From positions 62,001 to 126,000 of the forward strand of contig NZ_SUMC01000013.1 of assembly GCF_005047355.1 (NCBI RefSeq): a stretch of DNA of 64,000 bases, given 5' to 3'. How positions within the stretch are numbered: the first letter of the stretch is position 1; the number at the start of each line of letters is the position of its first letter. Below are positions 16,345 to 25,070 of this stretch, in pieces. The notes under the pieces were generated by a model. It saw only the letters and a list, made by a program, of their open reading frames with translations. It was not told the origin of the DNA and did no database searches. Both the position numbers and the translations under genes were made by a program. This DNA comes from Actinacidiphila oryziradicis. GTDB lineage: Bacteria; Actinomycetota; Actinomycetes; Streptomycetales; Streptomycetaceae.

Positions 16345-16391
16345 GCGCACCGGGGCGGGCCCTGTCATGTGCGGGGCCCGCCCCGGTGCGC
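16345..16391 (-). terminator. 18-pair hairpin after def
   Basis: Perfect 18-base complementary arms (16345-16362 and 16374-16391) with an 11-base loop lie six bases beyond the deformylase stop. The rest of 16171-16344 shows no supportable gene. Confidence 0.8.
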
Positions 16392-16397
16392 GCGGCC

Positions 16398-17042
16398 TCA
16401 CTCGTTGGGGACGGTGGCGTACTTGGGGGTCAGCTCGGCCATCTGCCGGAGGACGTCCTTGCGGTCGCGCTTGGAGAGCCGGTCGATGTAGAGGTAGCCG
16501 TAGAGGTGGTCCGTCTCATGCTGGAGGCAGCGGGCGAAATAGCCGGAGCCGGCGACGGCGACGGGGTTGCCGTGCAGGTCCTGGCCGCGGACGACGGCAT
16601 AGTCGGGGCGGGGGAGCTCCATGTAGGCGCCGGGGACGGAGAGGCAGCCCTCATTGGAGTCGTCGAGGACGCGCTGGTCGGCGGGGAGCTCGTCGAGGAC
16701 GGGGTTGACGATGTGGCCGACGTGCCGGCGGCCGTCGTCGTCGGGGCAGTCGTAGACGAAGACGCGCAGGTCGACACCGATCTGGTTGGCGGCGAGGCCG
16801 ACGCCCTCGGCGGCCCGCTGGCTGGCGAACATGTCGTCGATGAGCCGAACGAGTGAATCGTCGAACTCGGTGACGATCCGGCACGGGCGGTGGAGGACCG
16901 GATTTCCGACGACGGTGATCGGCTTGGCGGTACCCCGGGCGCGGTGAGCCTCCTCACGAGCCGCGGCGTCGGTCACGTCGTCGAAGAACGACCCCTGCTG
17001 TTGCTGCTCGTCCTGCTGGTGCTCAGTGTCCTGCTGCGACAT
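16398..17042 (-). CDS. def: peptide deformylase
   Basis: The 214-residue enzyme removes the formyl group from nascent N-terminal methionine. All three metal-site motifs are present: [17 protein letters not shown] (metal Cys) and LQHETDHL (metal His residues and catalytic Glu). A Gln/Asp/Glu-rich extension of about 40 residues precedes the fold, as in other Streptomyces deformylases. The start [10 protein letters not shown] is chosen over an upstream in-frame codon because the family begins there. Confidence 0.95.
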   Translation of the reverse strand: MSQQDTEHQQDEQQQQGSFFDDVTDAAAREEAHRARGTAKPITVVGNPVLHRPCRIVTEFDDSLVRLIDDMFASQRAAEGVGLAANQIGVDLRVFVYDCPDDDGRRHVGHIVNPVLDELPADQRVLDDSNEGCLSVPGAYMELPRPDYAVVRGQDLHGNPVAVAGSGYFARCLQHETDHLYGYLYIDRLSKRDRKDVLRQMAELTPKYATVPNE

Positions 17043-17097
17043 CGTCTGCCGTACGCCTTCCTGGGGCCTTGTATCTGCCCGTAAAGGGTACGGCCGG

Positions 17098-18087
17098 TCA
17101 GCAGACCTCTTCCAGATCACGCCAGTCCCGGGTGTCGGGGCTGTCGGCGACCCAGCTGTCGAGCAGCCCGCGCACCAGGGAGGCCGGCGCCGCGACGCCG
17201 CACTCGCGCTCGGAGACCCAGAGGGCGCCCGCGCTGCGGTGGCTGAGGTGTCCCGGGTGGCCGGGCTGGCCGTGGTCGTGGGGATCGCGGGAGTCGGCGG
17301 AGCCGTCGTCGGTCGGCATCCGGCTCTCGGAGCAGGTACGGCAGAGCAGGCGTACGGAGGACGACCAGTCCTCGGCCGCGAAGCCGGCGTCGGCGGCGAG
17401 CCGCTCCAGGGCGTCGCGGTCGGCGGCGGTGGCGGCTTCGAGGAGGACGAGCCAGGTGGGGACCGGGGACGGCGCCCACAGCTCGATCTCGTCGAAGACC
17501 GGATACACCGACACCGCCTTACGGGAGCCGGCGCCGTCGGTGGTGGCCCGCTCGCCGTTGGGGGCGCCGTCGTGCAGGACGACCTCGCCCCAGCGGCGCC
17601 CTGAGGACGGCAGCGGGATGCTCAGCACCTCGATCCGGGCCGGGTCCAGCCGGCGGCCCCACACGACCTCCGCCTCGCCCTCCGGGGAGAGCCGCACGGC
17701 CGCACTGCCGAGCTCCATCCGGACGGGGCCGGCGCCGGAATCCGGGCGCAGCCCGTACGCCTGCCAGGCGCGGCGGGCCAGCGGCCAGTCCTGGAGGGCC
17801 GAGGCGGCGATGCCGACATTCCACCAGTCGGGGGCCCCGGGGGCCCGCTCCAGGAGCGCCACGGCGCGCAGCCCGGCGGTGCGGGCCTGCTCCCAGTCGT
17901 GCCGGAACTTGTGCAGCAGCGCCAGGTTGTACCAGGACTCCGAGAGCCACGGCTCCATGTCGGCGGCGCGTGTCAGCAGCGCGCCGGCGTCCTCGTACCG
18001 CCCGTCGCCGATCAGCGTGAACGCGCGGTCGGTGGCCTGCCGCCAGGTGGCGGACGGCCGGTGCCGCACTCTGCCGAAGATCCTCAC
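17098..18087 (-). CDS. tetratricopeptide-repeat protein
   Basis: The protein (329 residues from this start) has TPR-like helical repeats in its first 130 residues, including [20 protein letters not shown] and a second repeat ending in WQAYG. The C-terminal half has a CRTC pair and a His/Asp-rich stretch before [10 protein letters not shown]. Function is unknown. The start is uncertain: an in-frame GTG at 18138 would add 17 Arg-rich residues, but the GTG used here has AGGCGGG upstream and begins [11 protein letters not shown]. Confidence 0.75.
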   Translation of the reverse strand: MRIFGRVRHRPSATWRQATDRAFTLIGDGRYEDAGALLTRAADMEPWLSESWYNLALLHKFRHDWEQARTAGLRAVALLERAPGAPDWWNVGIAASALQDWPLARRAWQAYGLRPDSGAGPVRMELGSAAVRLSPEGEAEVVWGRRLDPARIEVLSIPLPSSGRRWGEVVLHDGAPNGERATTDGAGSRKAVSVYPVFDEIELWAPSPVPTWLVLLEAATAADRDALERLAADAGFAAEDWSSSVRLLCRTCSESRMPTDDGSADSRDPHDHGQPGHPGHLSHRSAGALWVSERECGVAAPASLVRGLLDSWVADSPDTRDWRDLEEVC

Positions 18088-18248
18088 CACGTCCCGCCTG
18101 CCGGTGCCAGCACGTTTCTCATCACTCCTCCTTGCCACGGGCGGACCCTGTCACACCCCGCCGGGCTTGTCGGTTTGACGACATAGCCGCATCCAACCAC
18201 GCCAGGTACCCCGGGCGCTTCCCACCGTCCGGTTTGGGACAGCGCAAA

Positions 18249-18276
18249 GGGCGCGGCCCTGGTGAGGGCCGCGCCC
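18249..18276 (-). terminator. 12-pair terminator after rsrA
   Basis: GGGCGCGGCCCT and its perfect complement flank a four-base GGTG loop, 24 bases beyond the rsrA stop. Confidence 0.8.
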
Positions 18277-18299
18277 ATCGCGTTGTGCGGGAGGCCGCG

Positions 18300-18632
18300 C
18301 TACGGTGCCGGGCTGCCGGTCGGGGCCGTGCTCCCGGCCTCGGCGACAACTTCCGAGGCCGCGACAGGGACCACCTGGCCCGCCCGGATCAGCTCGATCC
18401 GGGAGAGCACCTTGGCGCGCAGGTCGGTCGGCACGTCGTCCTGGCCGCAGCACCGCTTGACCAGCTTCTTCACGGCCTGCTCCAGGCCGTACTTCTCCAA
18501 GCACGGGTGGCACTCGTCGAAGTGCTCCTTGAACTTGGCGCAGGCGTCGGCGGACATCTCGTCGTCGAGATACTCGTAAAGATGGTCGAGTACCTCGGAG
18601 CAGTCCGTCTCATGAGGTTTCCCGCAGCTCAT
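18300..18632 (-). CDS. rsrA: zinc-containing redox-sensing anti-sigma factor RsrA
   Basis: The 110-residue protein holds cysteines at 3, 11, 31, 41, 44, 61 and 62 and His at 37. Cys11, His37, Cys41 and Cys44 occupy the ZAS positions HxxxCxxC, and these numbers agree with those of S. coelicolor RsrA. Reduced RsrA holds zinc and binds SigR; thiol oxidation makes an internal disulfide and releases it. Its ATG overlaps the sigR stop in ATGA, which couples synthesis of the pair. The C-terminal tail is Ala/Val-rich. Confidence 0.97.
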   Translation of the reverse strand: MSCGKPHETDCSEVLDHLYEYLDDEMSADACAKFKEHFDECHPCLEKYGLEQAVKKLVKRCCGQDDVPTDLRAKVLSRIELIRAGQVVPVAASEVVAEAGSTAPTGSPAP

Positions 18633-19462
18633 GTCTCCGAGCCCTTCTGATCCGCCGCGCCGGCCGGGACAAGCCCGCGATCCCGGGCGTAGTCCTCCAG
18701 CAACGAGCGCAGCTGTCGGCGCCCCCGGTGCAGACGGGACATCACCGTACCGATGGGTGTCCCCATAATGTCGGCGATCTCCTTGTAGGCAAAGCCCTCG
18801 ACATCGGCCAGATACACGGCGATCCGGAACTCTTCCGGGATCGTCTGCAGGGCCGTCTTGACGTCCGAGTCGGGCAGGTGGTCGAGCGCCTGCGACTCTG
18901 CGGAGCGCAGGCCGGTCGACATATGCGACTCGGCACGCGCCAGCTGCCAGTCCTCGATCTCCTCGGCACCACTGCGCTGGGGTTCGCGCTGCTTCTTGCG
19001 GTACGAGTTGATGAAGCTGTTGGTGAGGATGCGGTACAGCCAGGCCTTCAGGTTCGTACCCTCGCGGAACTGGTGGAAGGACGCGTACGCCTTCGCGTAC
19101 GTCTCCTGTACCAGGTCCTCGGCGTCGGCCGGATTGCGGGTCATTCGCAGCGCGGCCGAGTACATCTGGTCGAGAAACTCCAGGGCGTCCCGCTCGAAGC
19201 GCGCGTTGCGGTCGGCGTCGGTCTCCTTCGACCGCGCCTCTGACTGTGCCTGGGTTACCTCGGCCGTGGTGTCGTCGGTGCCGGTGACCGGACCCACCTC
19301 CTCCAATACGGTCACGGGGCCGAAACCGGTCCCGCTCGAATCGGAGGATATCCCGCTGGGGACAGGCGTGCCGGGCGCACCCGTCCTGCCGCGCTCCGCC
19401 GACCAGTCCGGCCAGCTCAGATACTCCGCTCCCGCGCGGGCCTGGCAGGTCGTCGAACCCAT
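18629..19462 (-). CDS. sigR: ECF sigma factor SigR (thiol-oxidative stress)
   Basis: Region 2 ([20 protein letters not shown]) and region 4 ([20 protein letters not shown]) mark an ECF sigma factor. Two start points are visible: an ATG giving 277 residues, and a GTG at 19297 giving 222 residues. The 55-residue difference equals the N-terminal extension of the unstable SigR' isoform of S. coelicolor, which is made from the autoregulated promoter. A SigR-type promoter lies just upstream. SigR activates thioredoxin, mycothiol and mycoredoxin genes. Confidence 0.96.
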   Translation of the reverse strand: MGSTTCQARAGAEYLSWPDWSAERGRTGAPGTPVPSGISSDSSGTGFGPVTVLEEVGPVTGTDDTTAEVTQAQSEARSKETDADRNARFERDALEFLDQMYSAALRMTRNPADAEDLVQETYAKAYASFHQFREGTNLKAWLYRILTNSFINSYRKKQREPQRSGAEEIEDWQLARAESHMSTGLRSAESQALDHLPDSDVKTALQTIPEEFRIAVYLADVEGFAYKEIADIMGTPIGTVMSRLHRGRRQLRSLLEDYARDRGLVPAGAADQKGSET

Positions 19463-19516
19463 ACGGCACCCATCCTTACTTTTGCCTGGCGTTTACTTTC
19501 GTACCGATGCCTCACA

Positions 19517-19544
19517 CAACACACCCGCCGCGTGGCTCATTCCC
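19517..19544 (-). promoter_or_regulatory. SigR-dependent autoregulatory promoter (sigRp2-like)
   Basis: On the minus strand GGGAAT is followed after 18 bases by GTTG, an exact match to the SigR consensus GGGAAT-N18-GTT. It lies 55-80 bases upstream of the long sigR start and overlaps the 3' end of the preceding hydrolase gene. Confidence 0.88.
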
Positions 19545-20217
19545 GGGGCTCCGGCCGGGCCGCCGGCCAGCCCGCCAGCCAGGCCGCCACGGCGTCCGTG
19601 AGCAGCGCGAGAGCCTCCGGCTGGGTGATGTCCGCCGACTTCGGTACGGCGAAGCCGTGGTCGCCGTACGGCACCGTCACGAGCTCCGAGCCGGGCGGCA
19701 GTTCCGCCGGGAATTCCGCCGGGAACTCCTCCGGGCGACCGAAGGGGTCGCGTCCGCCCTGTACGACCAGGGTCGGCACCCCGGCGTTCAGCAGCTCGTC
19801 CGCCCGCGACCGCTCCGGCCGGCCCGGCGGGTGCAGCGGGAACGACAGTGCGACCACCCCGGCCGCTCCCAGCGCCTTCGCCGTCCGGCAGGCCACCCTC
19901 GCCCCCGCGCTCCGGCCGCCCGCGACCACCGGCAGCCCCGGCCGGGCCAGCGCCGGCCACAGCGCCGTCCAGGCCGCGTCCAGGGCCTTCGGCGCGGGGG
20001 CGAGCTTCTTGCCCGCCACCCGCCACGGCTGTTCCACCAGCGCCACGCTCATCCCCCGCGGTGGCAGCGCCGCCGCCAGCGCCCGCAGGTCCCGCGCCTC
20101 GATCCCGCCGCCCGCCCCGTGCCCTACCGCCAGCACCGCTTTCGGCGTCCCCGCCGCCGGGAACCACGTCACCCGGGCATCCCCGGCGGGCGTCGACACG
20201 ATTTCTGTAAGGTCCAC
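19537..20217 (-). CDS. alpha/beta-hydrolase (KANL3/Tex30-like)
   Basis: The 226-residue protein has the nucleophile elbow GGRSAGAR, an acid in QGGRDPFG and the catalytic His in YGDHGF. The early HGAGGG is an oxyanion-hole-like loop. The substrate is unknown. It starts with GTG and lies upstream of sigR in the same direction, with the SigR promoter embedded in its last codons. Confidence 0.85.
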   Translation of the reverse strand: MDLTEIVSTPAGDARVTWFPAAGTPKAVLAVGHGAGGGIEARDLRALAAALPPRGMSVALVEQPWRVAGKKLAPAPKALDAAWTALWPALARPGLPVVAGGRSAGARVACRTAKALGAAGVVALSFPLHPPGRPERSRADELLNAGVPTLVVQGGRDPFGRPEEFPAEFPAELPPGSELVTVPYGDHGFAVPKSADITQPEALALLTDAVAAWLAGWPAARPEPRE

Positions 20218-20518
20218 GCCCCCATCCTGCCGCCGCCGTGCCGCCTGCGGCGCTTGCCCCTCCCCGTCCTTTCCCGAAACCGGTGGCTCCGCCCCCGGAC
20301 CCGCCCCCTAGGCCCTGGCGGGCGTGGGTGGGACCCCCAGTCCTCAAACGCCGGACGGGCTGGATATACCCACGTTGTGGGCAGGCGTGCCGCAGAGCGA
20401 GCGGAGCGAGATGGGGGCACCTCCTGGGGGCACCTCCCGGCCGAAGGCTGGGCGAGGTAGCTGGGGGACGGTCGGGGGAAAAGGCCCGCCGCAGGCGCCG
20501 GGCCCGACGGCGGGGCCG
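20218..20518. repeat. intergenic region built of Streptomyces dispersed repeats
   Basis: No gene is supported here. The segment 20338-20360 (CAAACGCCGGACGGGCTGG core) and the segment 20412-20467 (two GGGGGCACCTCC motifs followed by CCGGCCGAAGGCTGG) recur at 62142-62220. The second element also recurs in part at 24364-24398 and 61727-61758. Such short palindromic elements are common between Streptomyces genes; their role is unknown. Confidence 0.7.
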
Positions 20519-21343
20519 TCAGAAGAGCGTCTCCTCCTCCGGGGCGGGGAGAGGGTCGAGAAGCTCGGGCCCGTTGTTACGGACGTTACTGACGGCGGTG
20601 CTGACGGGGTAGGCCCGCAGAAGCCCCGGCGGCGGAGCAGCAAGCAGCGAACGCACCTCGTCAGGGTCGGTGGCCGCGGGGTCGAGCCACGCGTCCCAAC
20701 GATCCGCCGGAAGGACCAGCGGCATACGCGGATGAATGTCGGCAAGCGCCCGCGGCCCATCCCCATCCCCGCCCCCGGCGTCGGCGAGCGCCGAGGTCTC
20801 AGCCTCGGTGGTGAGGACGGTGCAGGTGACCCACCACGCCTGAGGGTGCCCCTCCGGCAGCGTGCGGTCCCGCCAGAACTCGTACAGCCCGGCCATGGCC
20901 ATGACCGATCCGTCCACCGGCGTGACGAAGTACGGCTGCTTGCGCGCCCGCTTCTTCTTCCCCTGCTCCTCAAGCTGCCGCTCGTCCTTCGCGGTGACCC
21001 ACTCGTAGTAGCCGTCCGCAGGAACAAGGCAGCGCCGCGCGGCGAAAGGCTGCCTGAAGGACGGCTTCTCGTGCACCGTCTCGGCCCGCGCATTGATCAG
21101 CTTCGCGGCACCGTCGGGTGCCTTGGCCCAGGAGGGTACGAGCCCCCACTTGATCACCCGCAGCTGCCGTACCGGGGAGCTGGAGCCCGACTCCTTGTCG
21201 GGCCGCTCCAATATCGCGTAGACATTCGCTGTCGGAGCCACGTTCCAACTCGGGGCGAGCGCCTCCGTCGGGTCCCACTTCTGGACATCGAACAGCCCCG
21301 CCAGGTCCTGGGGCTGCCGGCTCGCTGCATATCGACCGCACAT
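20519..21343 (-). CDS. SRAP (HMCES/YedK-type) abasic-site-binding protein
   Basis: The 274-residue protein belongs to the SRAP family. Cleavage after Met1 exposes Cys2 (MCGRYA), which forms a thiazolidine link to abasic sites in single-stranded DNA. The supporting residues are present in WNVAPT (Asn), DGYYEW (Glu) and IHPRMP (His). The start is fixed by the obligatory Cys2. It is divergent from an M50 peptidase gene. A Lys/Arg insert (EQGKKKRARK) near residue 135 enlarges a surface loop. Confidence 0.92.
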   Translation of the reverse strand: MCGRYAASRQPQDLAGLFDVQKWDPTEALAPSWNVAPTANVYAILERPDKESGSSSPVRQLRVIKWGLVPSWAKAPDGAAKLINARAETVHEKPSFRQPFAARRCLVPADGYYEWVTAKDERQLEEQGKKKRARKQPYFVTPVDGSVMAMAGLYEFWRDRTLPEGHPQAWWVTCTVLTTEAETSALADAGGGDGDGPRALADIHPRMPLVLPADRWDAWLDPAATDPDEVRSLLAAPPPGLLRAYPVSTAVSNVRNNGPELLDPLPAPEEETLF

Positions 21344-21396
21344 AGGTGCAACACTGCCAGGCACTTCAGCGTCGTGACGCCCGTTGGAAGGGAACG

Positions 21397-22110
21397 ATGG
21401 ACACATCCAGCATCACCGACGTGTGGGACCGCGTGTTCGGGACCCAGCCGGACCCATCAGGTTGGCTGGTCGCCGCGACCGCATTGCTCGCACTGGCAGC
21501 GGTGCTGCCGCACGGGATATGGCGGATCACCCGAAACGCCGTGACGATCGCACACGAGGGCGGCCACGGCCTCGTCGCACTGCTGACCGGCCGCAGCCTC
21601 GAAGGCATAAGGCTTCATTCGGACACTTCGGGACTGACGGTTTCGCGCGGCAAGCCGAGTGGCCTCGGCATGGTTCTGACCGCGGCCGCCGGATATTCGG
21701 CGCCGTCCCTACTGGGCCTGGCGGGGGCGCTGTTGCTGGCCGCCGGGCACATAACAGCGCTGCTGTGGGGAGCGACGGCTTTACTCATCGCGATGCTGGT
21801 GATGATCCGGAACGCGTACGGGGCGCTGACCGTGCTCGTCGCGGGGGCGGCGTTCCTGCTCGTGTCGTGGCTGGCGACGGCACAGGTGCAGGCGGGGTTC
21901 GGGTATCTGGCGGTGTGGTTCCTGCTGTTCGGCGGCGTACGGCCGGTGTTCGAGCTACAGCGCAAACGCCGTCGCGGCGAGGCACCGGAATCCGACGCGG
22001 ACCAGCTGGCCCGTCTCACCCACACCCCGGCCGGGGTGTGGCTGCTGCTGTTCCACGCGATCGGGCTGTTCGCGCTCTTCGGCGGCGGGCGGTGGCTGAC
22101 AGGCCTGTGA
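21397..22110 (+). CDS. M50-family membrane metallopeptidase
   Basis: The 237-residue protein has about six membrane segments and the zinc motif AHEGGH near residue 52, followed by LVALLTGRSLEGI. It resembles the M50B group of intramembrane proteases rather than the PDZ-containing RseP type. The target is unknown. The ATG follows GGAAGGGAA. Confidence 0.82.
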   Translation: MDTSSITDVWDRVFGTQPDPSGWLVAATALLALAAVLPHGIWRITRNAVTIAHEGGHGLVALLTGRSLEGIRLHSDTSGLTVSRGKPSGLGMVLTAAAGYSAPSLLGLAGALLLAAGHITALLWGATALLIAMLVMIRNAYGALTVLVAGAAFLLVSWLATAQVQAGFGYLAVWFLLFGGVRPVFELQRKRRRGEAPESDADQLARLTHTPAGVWLLLFHAIGLFALFGGGRWLTGL

Positions 22111-22261
22111 CGCCACGGCCCATACCGCGCGTCCCCCTGTGATAGGCGGCTGAGCGGGTGAAGCGCGGGCGAAGGACTCCGTACAGGATCGTTGTTTCGC
22201 TCGCGTTTCGCCTGATTCGGTCAGGATTATCCTTGTTCGTAAGCCACTACGCTTGGGTCCC

Positions 22262-23596
22262 ATGACCGGTAACCCCGCGTACACCGCATTCTGGCCCGCA
22301 CCGATCGCGTCCGGCCCCGTCGACGCGACGGTCACCGTGCCCGGGTCGAAATCGGTCACCAACCGCGCGCTCGTGCTCGCCGCGCTCGCCTCCGAGCCGG
22401 GCTGGGTACGGCGCCCGCTGCGCAGCCGCGACACCGTCCTGATGGCCGACGCCCTGCGCGCCATGGGTGTACAGCTCGACGAGACGGTCAATCCCGGAGG
22501 CGGCGAGGCCTGGCGGATCATCCCGGCCGGACTGCACGGCCCGGCGACGGTCGATGTCGGCAACGCCGGCACCGTGATGCGCTTCCTGCCGCCGGTCGCC
22601 GCGCTCGCCGACGGTGAGATCCGCTTCGACGGGGACCCGCGTTCGTACCAGCGACCGCTGCACGGCGTGGTCGACGCGCTGCGCGTGCTCGGCGCCCGGA
22701 TCGACGACGAGGGGCGCGGGTCGCTGCCGCTGACCGTGCACGGCGGCGGGGCGCTGGACGGCGGAAAGGTGGAGATCGACGCCTCGTCGTCCTCACAGTT
22801 CGTGAGCGCGCTGCTGCTGTCGGCCCCCCGCTTCAACCAGGGCGTGCAGGTGCGGCACACCGGCCCGAAGCTTCCGTCCCTCCCCCACATCAGGATGACG
22901 GTGGAGATGCTGCGCGCGGCCGGCGCCAAGGTCGACACACCCGAGAACGGCGGCGAACGCAACGTATGGCGCGTCGACCCGAGCGCCCTGCTGGGCAGGG
23001 ACCTCACCGTGGAACCGGACCTCTCCAACGCCCAGCCGTTCCTGGCGGCGGCGCTGGTCACCGGCGGCCGGATCACCATCCCCGACTGGCCCACCCGCAC
23101 CACCCAACCCGGTGACGCGCTGCGCGACCTTTTCACCCGGATGGGTGGCGAGTGCGTTCTGGATGACCGGGGCCTGACCTTCACCGGCACCGGGCGGATC
23201 CACGGCATCGACGCCGACCTGGGCGATGTCGGCGAGCTGACCCCCGGCATCGCGGCGGTCGCGGCGCTGGCCGACTCCGAGTCCGTGCTGCGCGGTGTCG
23301 CACACCTGCGGCTGCACGAGACGGACCGGCTCGCCGCCCTCACCAAGGAGATCAACGAACTCGGCGGCGATGTCACCGAGACCCCCGACGGCCTGCGGAT
23401 CCGCCCGCGCCCCCTGCACGGCGGGATCTTCCGCACCTACGAGGACCACCGGCTCGCCACCGCCGCCGCGGTGCTCGGCCTGGTCGTGGACGGCGTACAG
23501 GTGGAGAACGTCGGCACCACCGCCAAGACGCTTCCCGATTTCCCCGAGATGTGGACGTCCATGCTCGGCGCCCCCATCGCCGCCGGGCGGGGCTGA
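22262..23596 (+). CDS. aroA: 3-phosphoshikimate 1-carboxyvinyltransferase (EPSP synthase)
   Basis: The 444-residue enzyme joins phosphoenolpyruvate and shikimate-3-phosphate in aromatic amino acid synthesis. PGSKSVTNRALVLAALA is the first substrate-binding signature and LRLHETDRLAAL the second. The loop corresponding to E. coli NAGTAMRP reads NAGTVMRF, an actinobacterial variant. It is followed ten bases later by rsgA in the same direction. Confidence 0.95.
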   Translation: MTGNPAYTAFWPAPIASGPVDATVTVPGSKSVTNRALVLAALASEPGWVRRPLRSRDTVLMADALRAMGVQLDETVNPGGGEAWRIIPAGLHGPATVDVGNAGTVMRFLPPVAALADGEIRFDGDPRSYQRPLHGVVDALRVLGARIDDEGRGSLPLTVHGGGALDGGKVEIDASSSSQFVSALLLSAPRFNQGVQVRHTGPKLPSLPHIRMTVEMLRAAGAKVDTPENGGERNVWRVDPSALLGRDLTVEPDLSNAQPFLAAALVTGGRITIPDWPTRTTQPGDALRDLFTRMGGECVLDDRGLTFTGTGRIHGIDADLGDVGELTPGIAAVAALADSESVLRGVAHLRLHETDRLAALTKEINELGGDVTETPDGLRIRPRPLHGGIFRTYEDHRLATAAAVLGLVVDGVQVENVGTTAKTLPDFPEMWTSMLGAPIAAGRG

Positions 23597-23605
23597 CCGG
23601 TCACC

Positions 23606-24637
23606 ATGCGGCGCTACGGCAAGAACCCCGACGAGGACGACATCCGGGTCCGCCCCAACCCCAAGGGCAACCGCCCCCGCACCAGCATCCGCCCCAAGCA
23701 CGAGGACGCCGCCGAGGGCATGGTCCTCACCGTCGACCGCGGCCGTCTCCATGTGCTGGTCGGCGACCGGCAGATCGTCGCGATGAAGGCCCGCGAACTG
23801 GGCCGCAAGAGCGCGGTGGTCGGCGACCGGGTCGCGGTCGTGGGCGACCTCTCCGGGGACAAGGACACCCTCGCCCGGATCGTAAGGGTCGAAAAGCGCG
23901 CCTCCGTGCTGCGCCGCACCGCGGACGACGACGACCCCTTCGAGCGCGTCGTCGTCGCCAACGCCGACCAGCTCGCCATCGTCACCGCCCTCGCCGATCC
24001 CGAGCCGCGCCCCCGCATGATCGACCGCTGTCTGGTCGCGGCCTACGACGCCGGGCTCGACCCGCTGCTCGTCCTTACCAAGTCCGACCTCGCCTCCGCC
24101 GACGCCCTCCTGGAGACCTACTCCACCCTCGGTGTCTCCTACGTCGTCACCAACCGCGACGACTTCCTGACCGGCGGCGTCGACCAGATCCGCGAACGCC
24201 TCAAGGGCCGCACCACGGCCTTCGTCGGCCACAGCGGTGTCGGCAAGACCACCCTCGTCAACGCCCTCGTCGAACGCCAGCGCGCCACCGGCATCGTCAA
24301 CGCCGTCACCGGCCGGGGCCGCCACACCACCACCTCCGCCCTCGCCCTCCCTCTCCCCGACGATGGGGGTACCTCCCAGGCCGAAGGCTCTGGGGGAGGC
24401 TGGGTCATCGACACCCCCGGCGTGCGCTCCTTCGGCCTGCACCACATCGACCCCTCCCGCGTCATCCAGGCCTTCCCCGACCTGGAGCCCGGCACCGAGG
24501 GCTGCCCGCGCGGCTGCAGCCACGACGAACCCGAATGCGCACTCGACGCCTGGGTCGCGGAAGGCCACGCCGAGCCCGCCCGGCTCGACTCACTGCGCCG
24601 TCTGCTGGCCACCCGCGAGCGCCGGGAGGGGGACTAG
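23606..24637 (+). CDS. rsgA: small-ribosomal-subunit biogenesis GTPase RsgA
   Basis: The 343-residue protein is a circularly permuted GTPase: an OB-fold region, then TKSD (G4), GHSGVGKTTL (G1) and DTPG (G3), and a C-terminal zinc knuckle CPRGCSHDEPEC. RsgA helps late maturation of the 30S subunit. An extra stretch DDGGTSQAEGSG lies between G1 and G3, where a dispersed repeat has entered the coding sequence in frame. It is adjacent to aroA and probably co-transcribed with it. Confidence 0.94.
   Translation: MRRYGKNPDEDDIRVRPNPKGNRPRTSIRPKHEDAAEGMVLTVDRGRLHVLVGDRQIVAMKARELGRKSAVVGDRVAVVGDLSGDKDTLARIVRVEKRASVLRRTADDDDPFERVVVANADQLAIVTALADPEPRPRMIDRCLVAAYDAGLDPLLVLTKSDLASADALLETYSTLGVSYVVTNRDDFLTGGVDQIRERLKGRTTAFVGHSGVGKTTLVNALVERQRATGIVNAVTGRGRHTTTSALALPLPDDGGTSQAEGSGGGWVIDTPGVRSFGLHHIDPSRVIQAFPDLEPGTEGCPRGCSHDEPECALDAWVAEGHAEPARLDSLRRLLATRERREGD
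24364..24398 (+). repeat. dispersed intergenic repeat inserted inside rsgA
   Basis: The segment starting TGGGGGTACCTCCCAGGCC and ending GGGGGAG is a variant of the intergenic element found at 20425-20456 and 62174-62205. It is read through in frame and adds about 12 residues to the GTPase. Confidence 0.75.
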
Positions 24638-24656
24638 CCCGCCTTTTCTGGGCATG

Positions 24657-24686
24657 CTGTGTGATGATCGCTCAGGAATCGCACAG
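24657..24686 (+). promoter_or_regulatory. leader hairpin before the SMR exporter
   Basis: CTGTGTGAT pairs with ATCGCACAG (one G-T pair) around a 12-base loop, just upstream of the ribosome site GGAAGGGAAGG. It does not match the guanidine riboswitch types I know. It could be a translational control element. Confidence 0.35.
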
Positions 24687-24707
24687 TGACGGAAGGGAAG
24701 GCATCCC

Positions 24708-25031
24708 ATGGCCTGGTTGCTGGTCGTGGTCGCAGGTCTGCTGGAAACAGGCTTCGCCGTCTGCCTCAAGCTCTCCCACGGCTTCACCCGACTCTGGCCG
24801 ACCATCGCCTTCTGCCTCTTCGCCCTCGGCAGCTTCGGCCTGCTGACCCTCTCCCTCAAAAAGCTGGACATCGGCCCCGCCTACGCCGTCTGGACCGGCA
24901 TCGGCGCCGCCGGCACCGCCATCTACGGCATGGCCTTCCTCGGCGACATCGTCTCCACCCTCAAGATCGTATCCATCAGCCTCGTCGTCACCGGCGTCAT
25001 CGGCCTGCAATTGTCGGGCTCCGCGCACTGA
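24708..25031 (+). CDS. SMR-family exporter, SugE/Gdx type
   Basis: The 107-residue protein has four membrane helices and the essential Glu13 in the first helix. KLSHGFTRLWPT and AYAVWTGIGAAGTAIYG resemble the SugE/Gdx guanidinium exporters more than the EmrE multidrug group. Gdx proteins act as dual-topology dimers and export guanidinium. The subtype is inferred from these motifs. Confidence 0.85.
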   Translation: MAWLLVVVAGLLETGFAVCLKLSHGFTRLWPTIAFCLFALGSFGLLTLSLKKLDIGPAYAVWTGIGAAGTAIYGMAFLGDIVSTLKIVSISLVVTGVIGLQLSGSAH

Positions 25032-25070
25032 CGCCGGAGGCGGCAGTCAATGCGCCGCCGCCCCGCGAGG

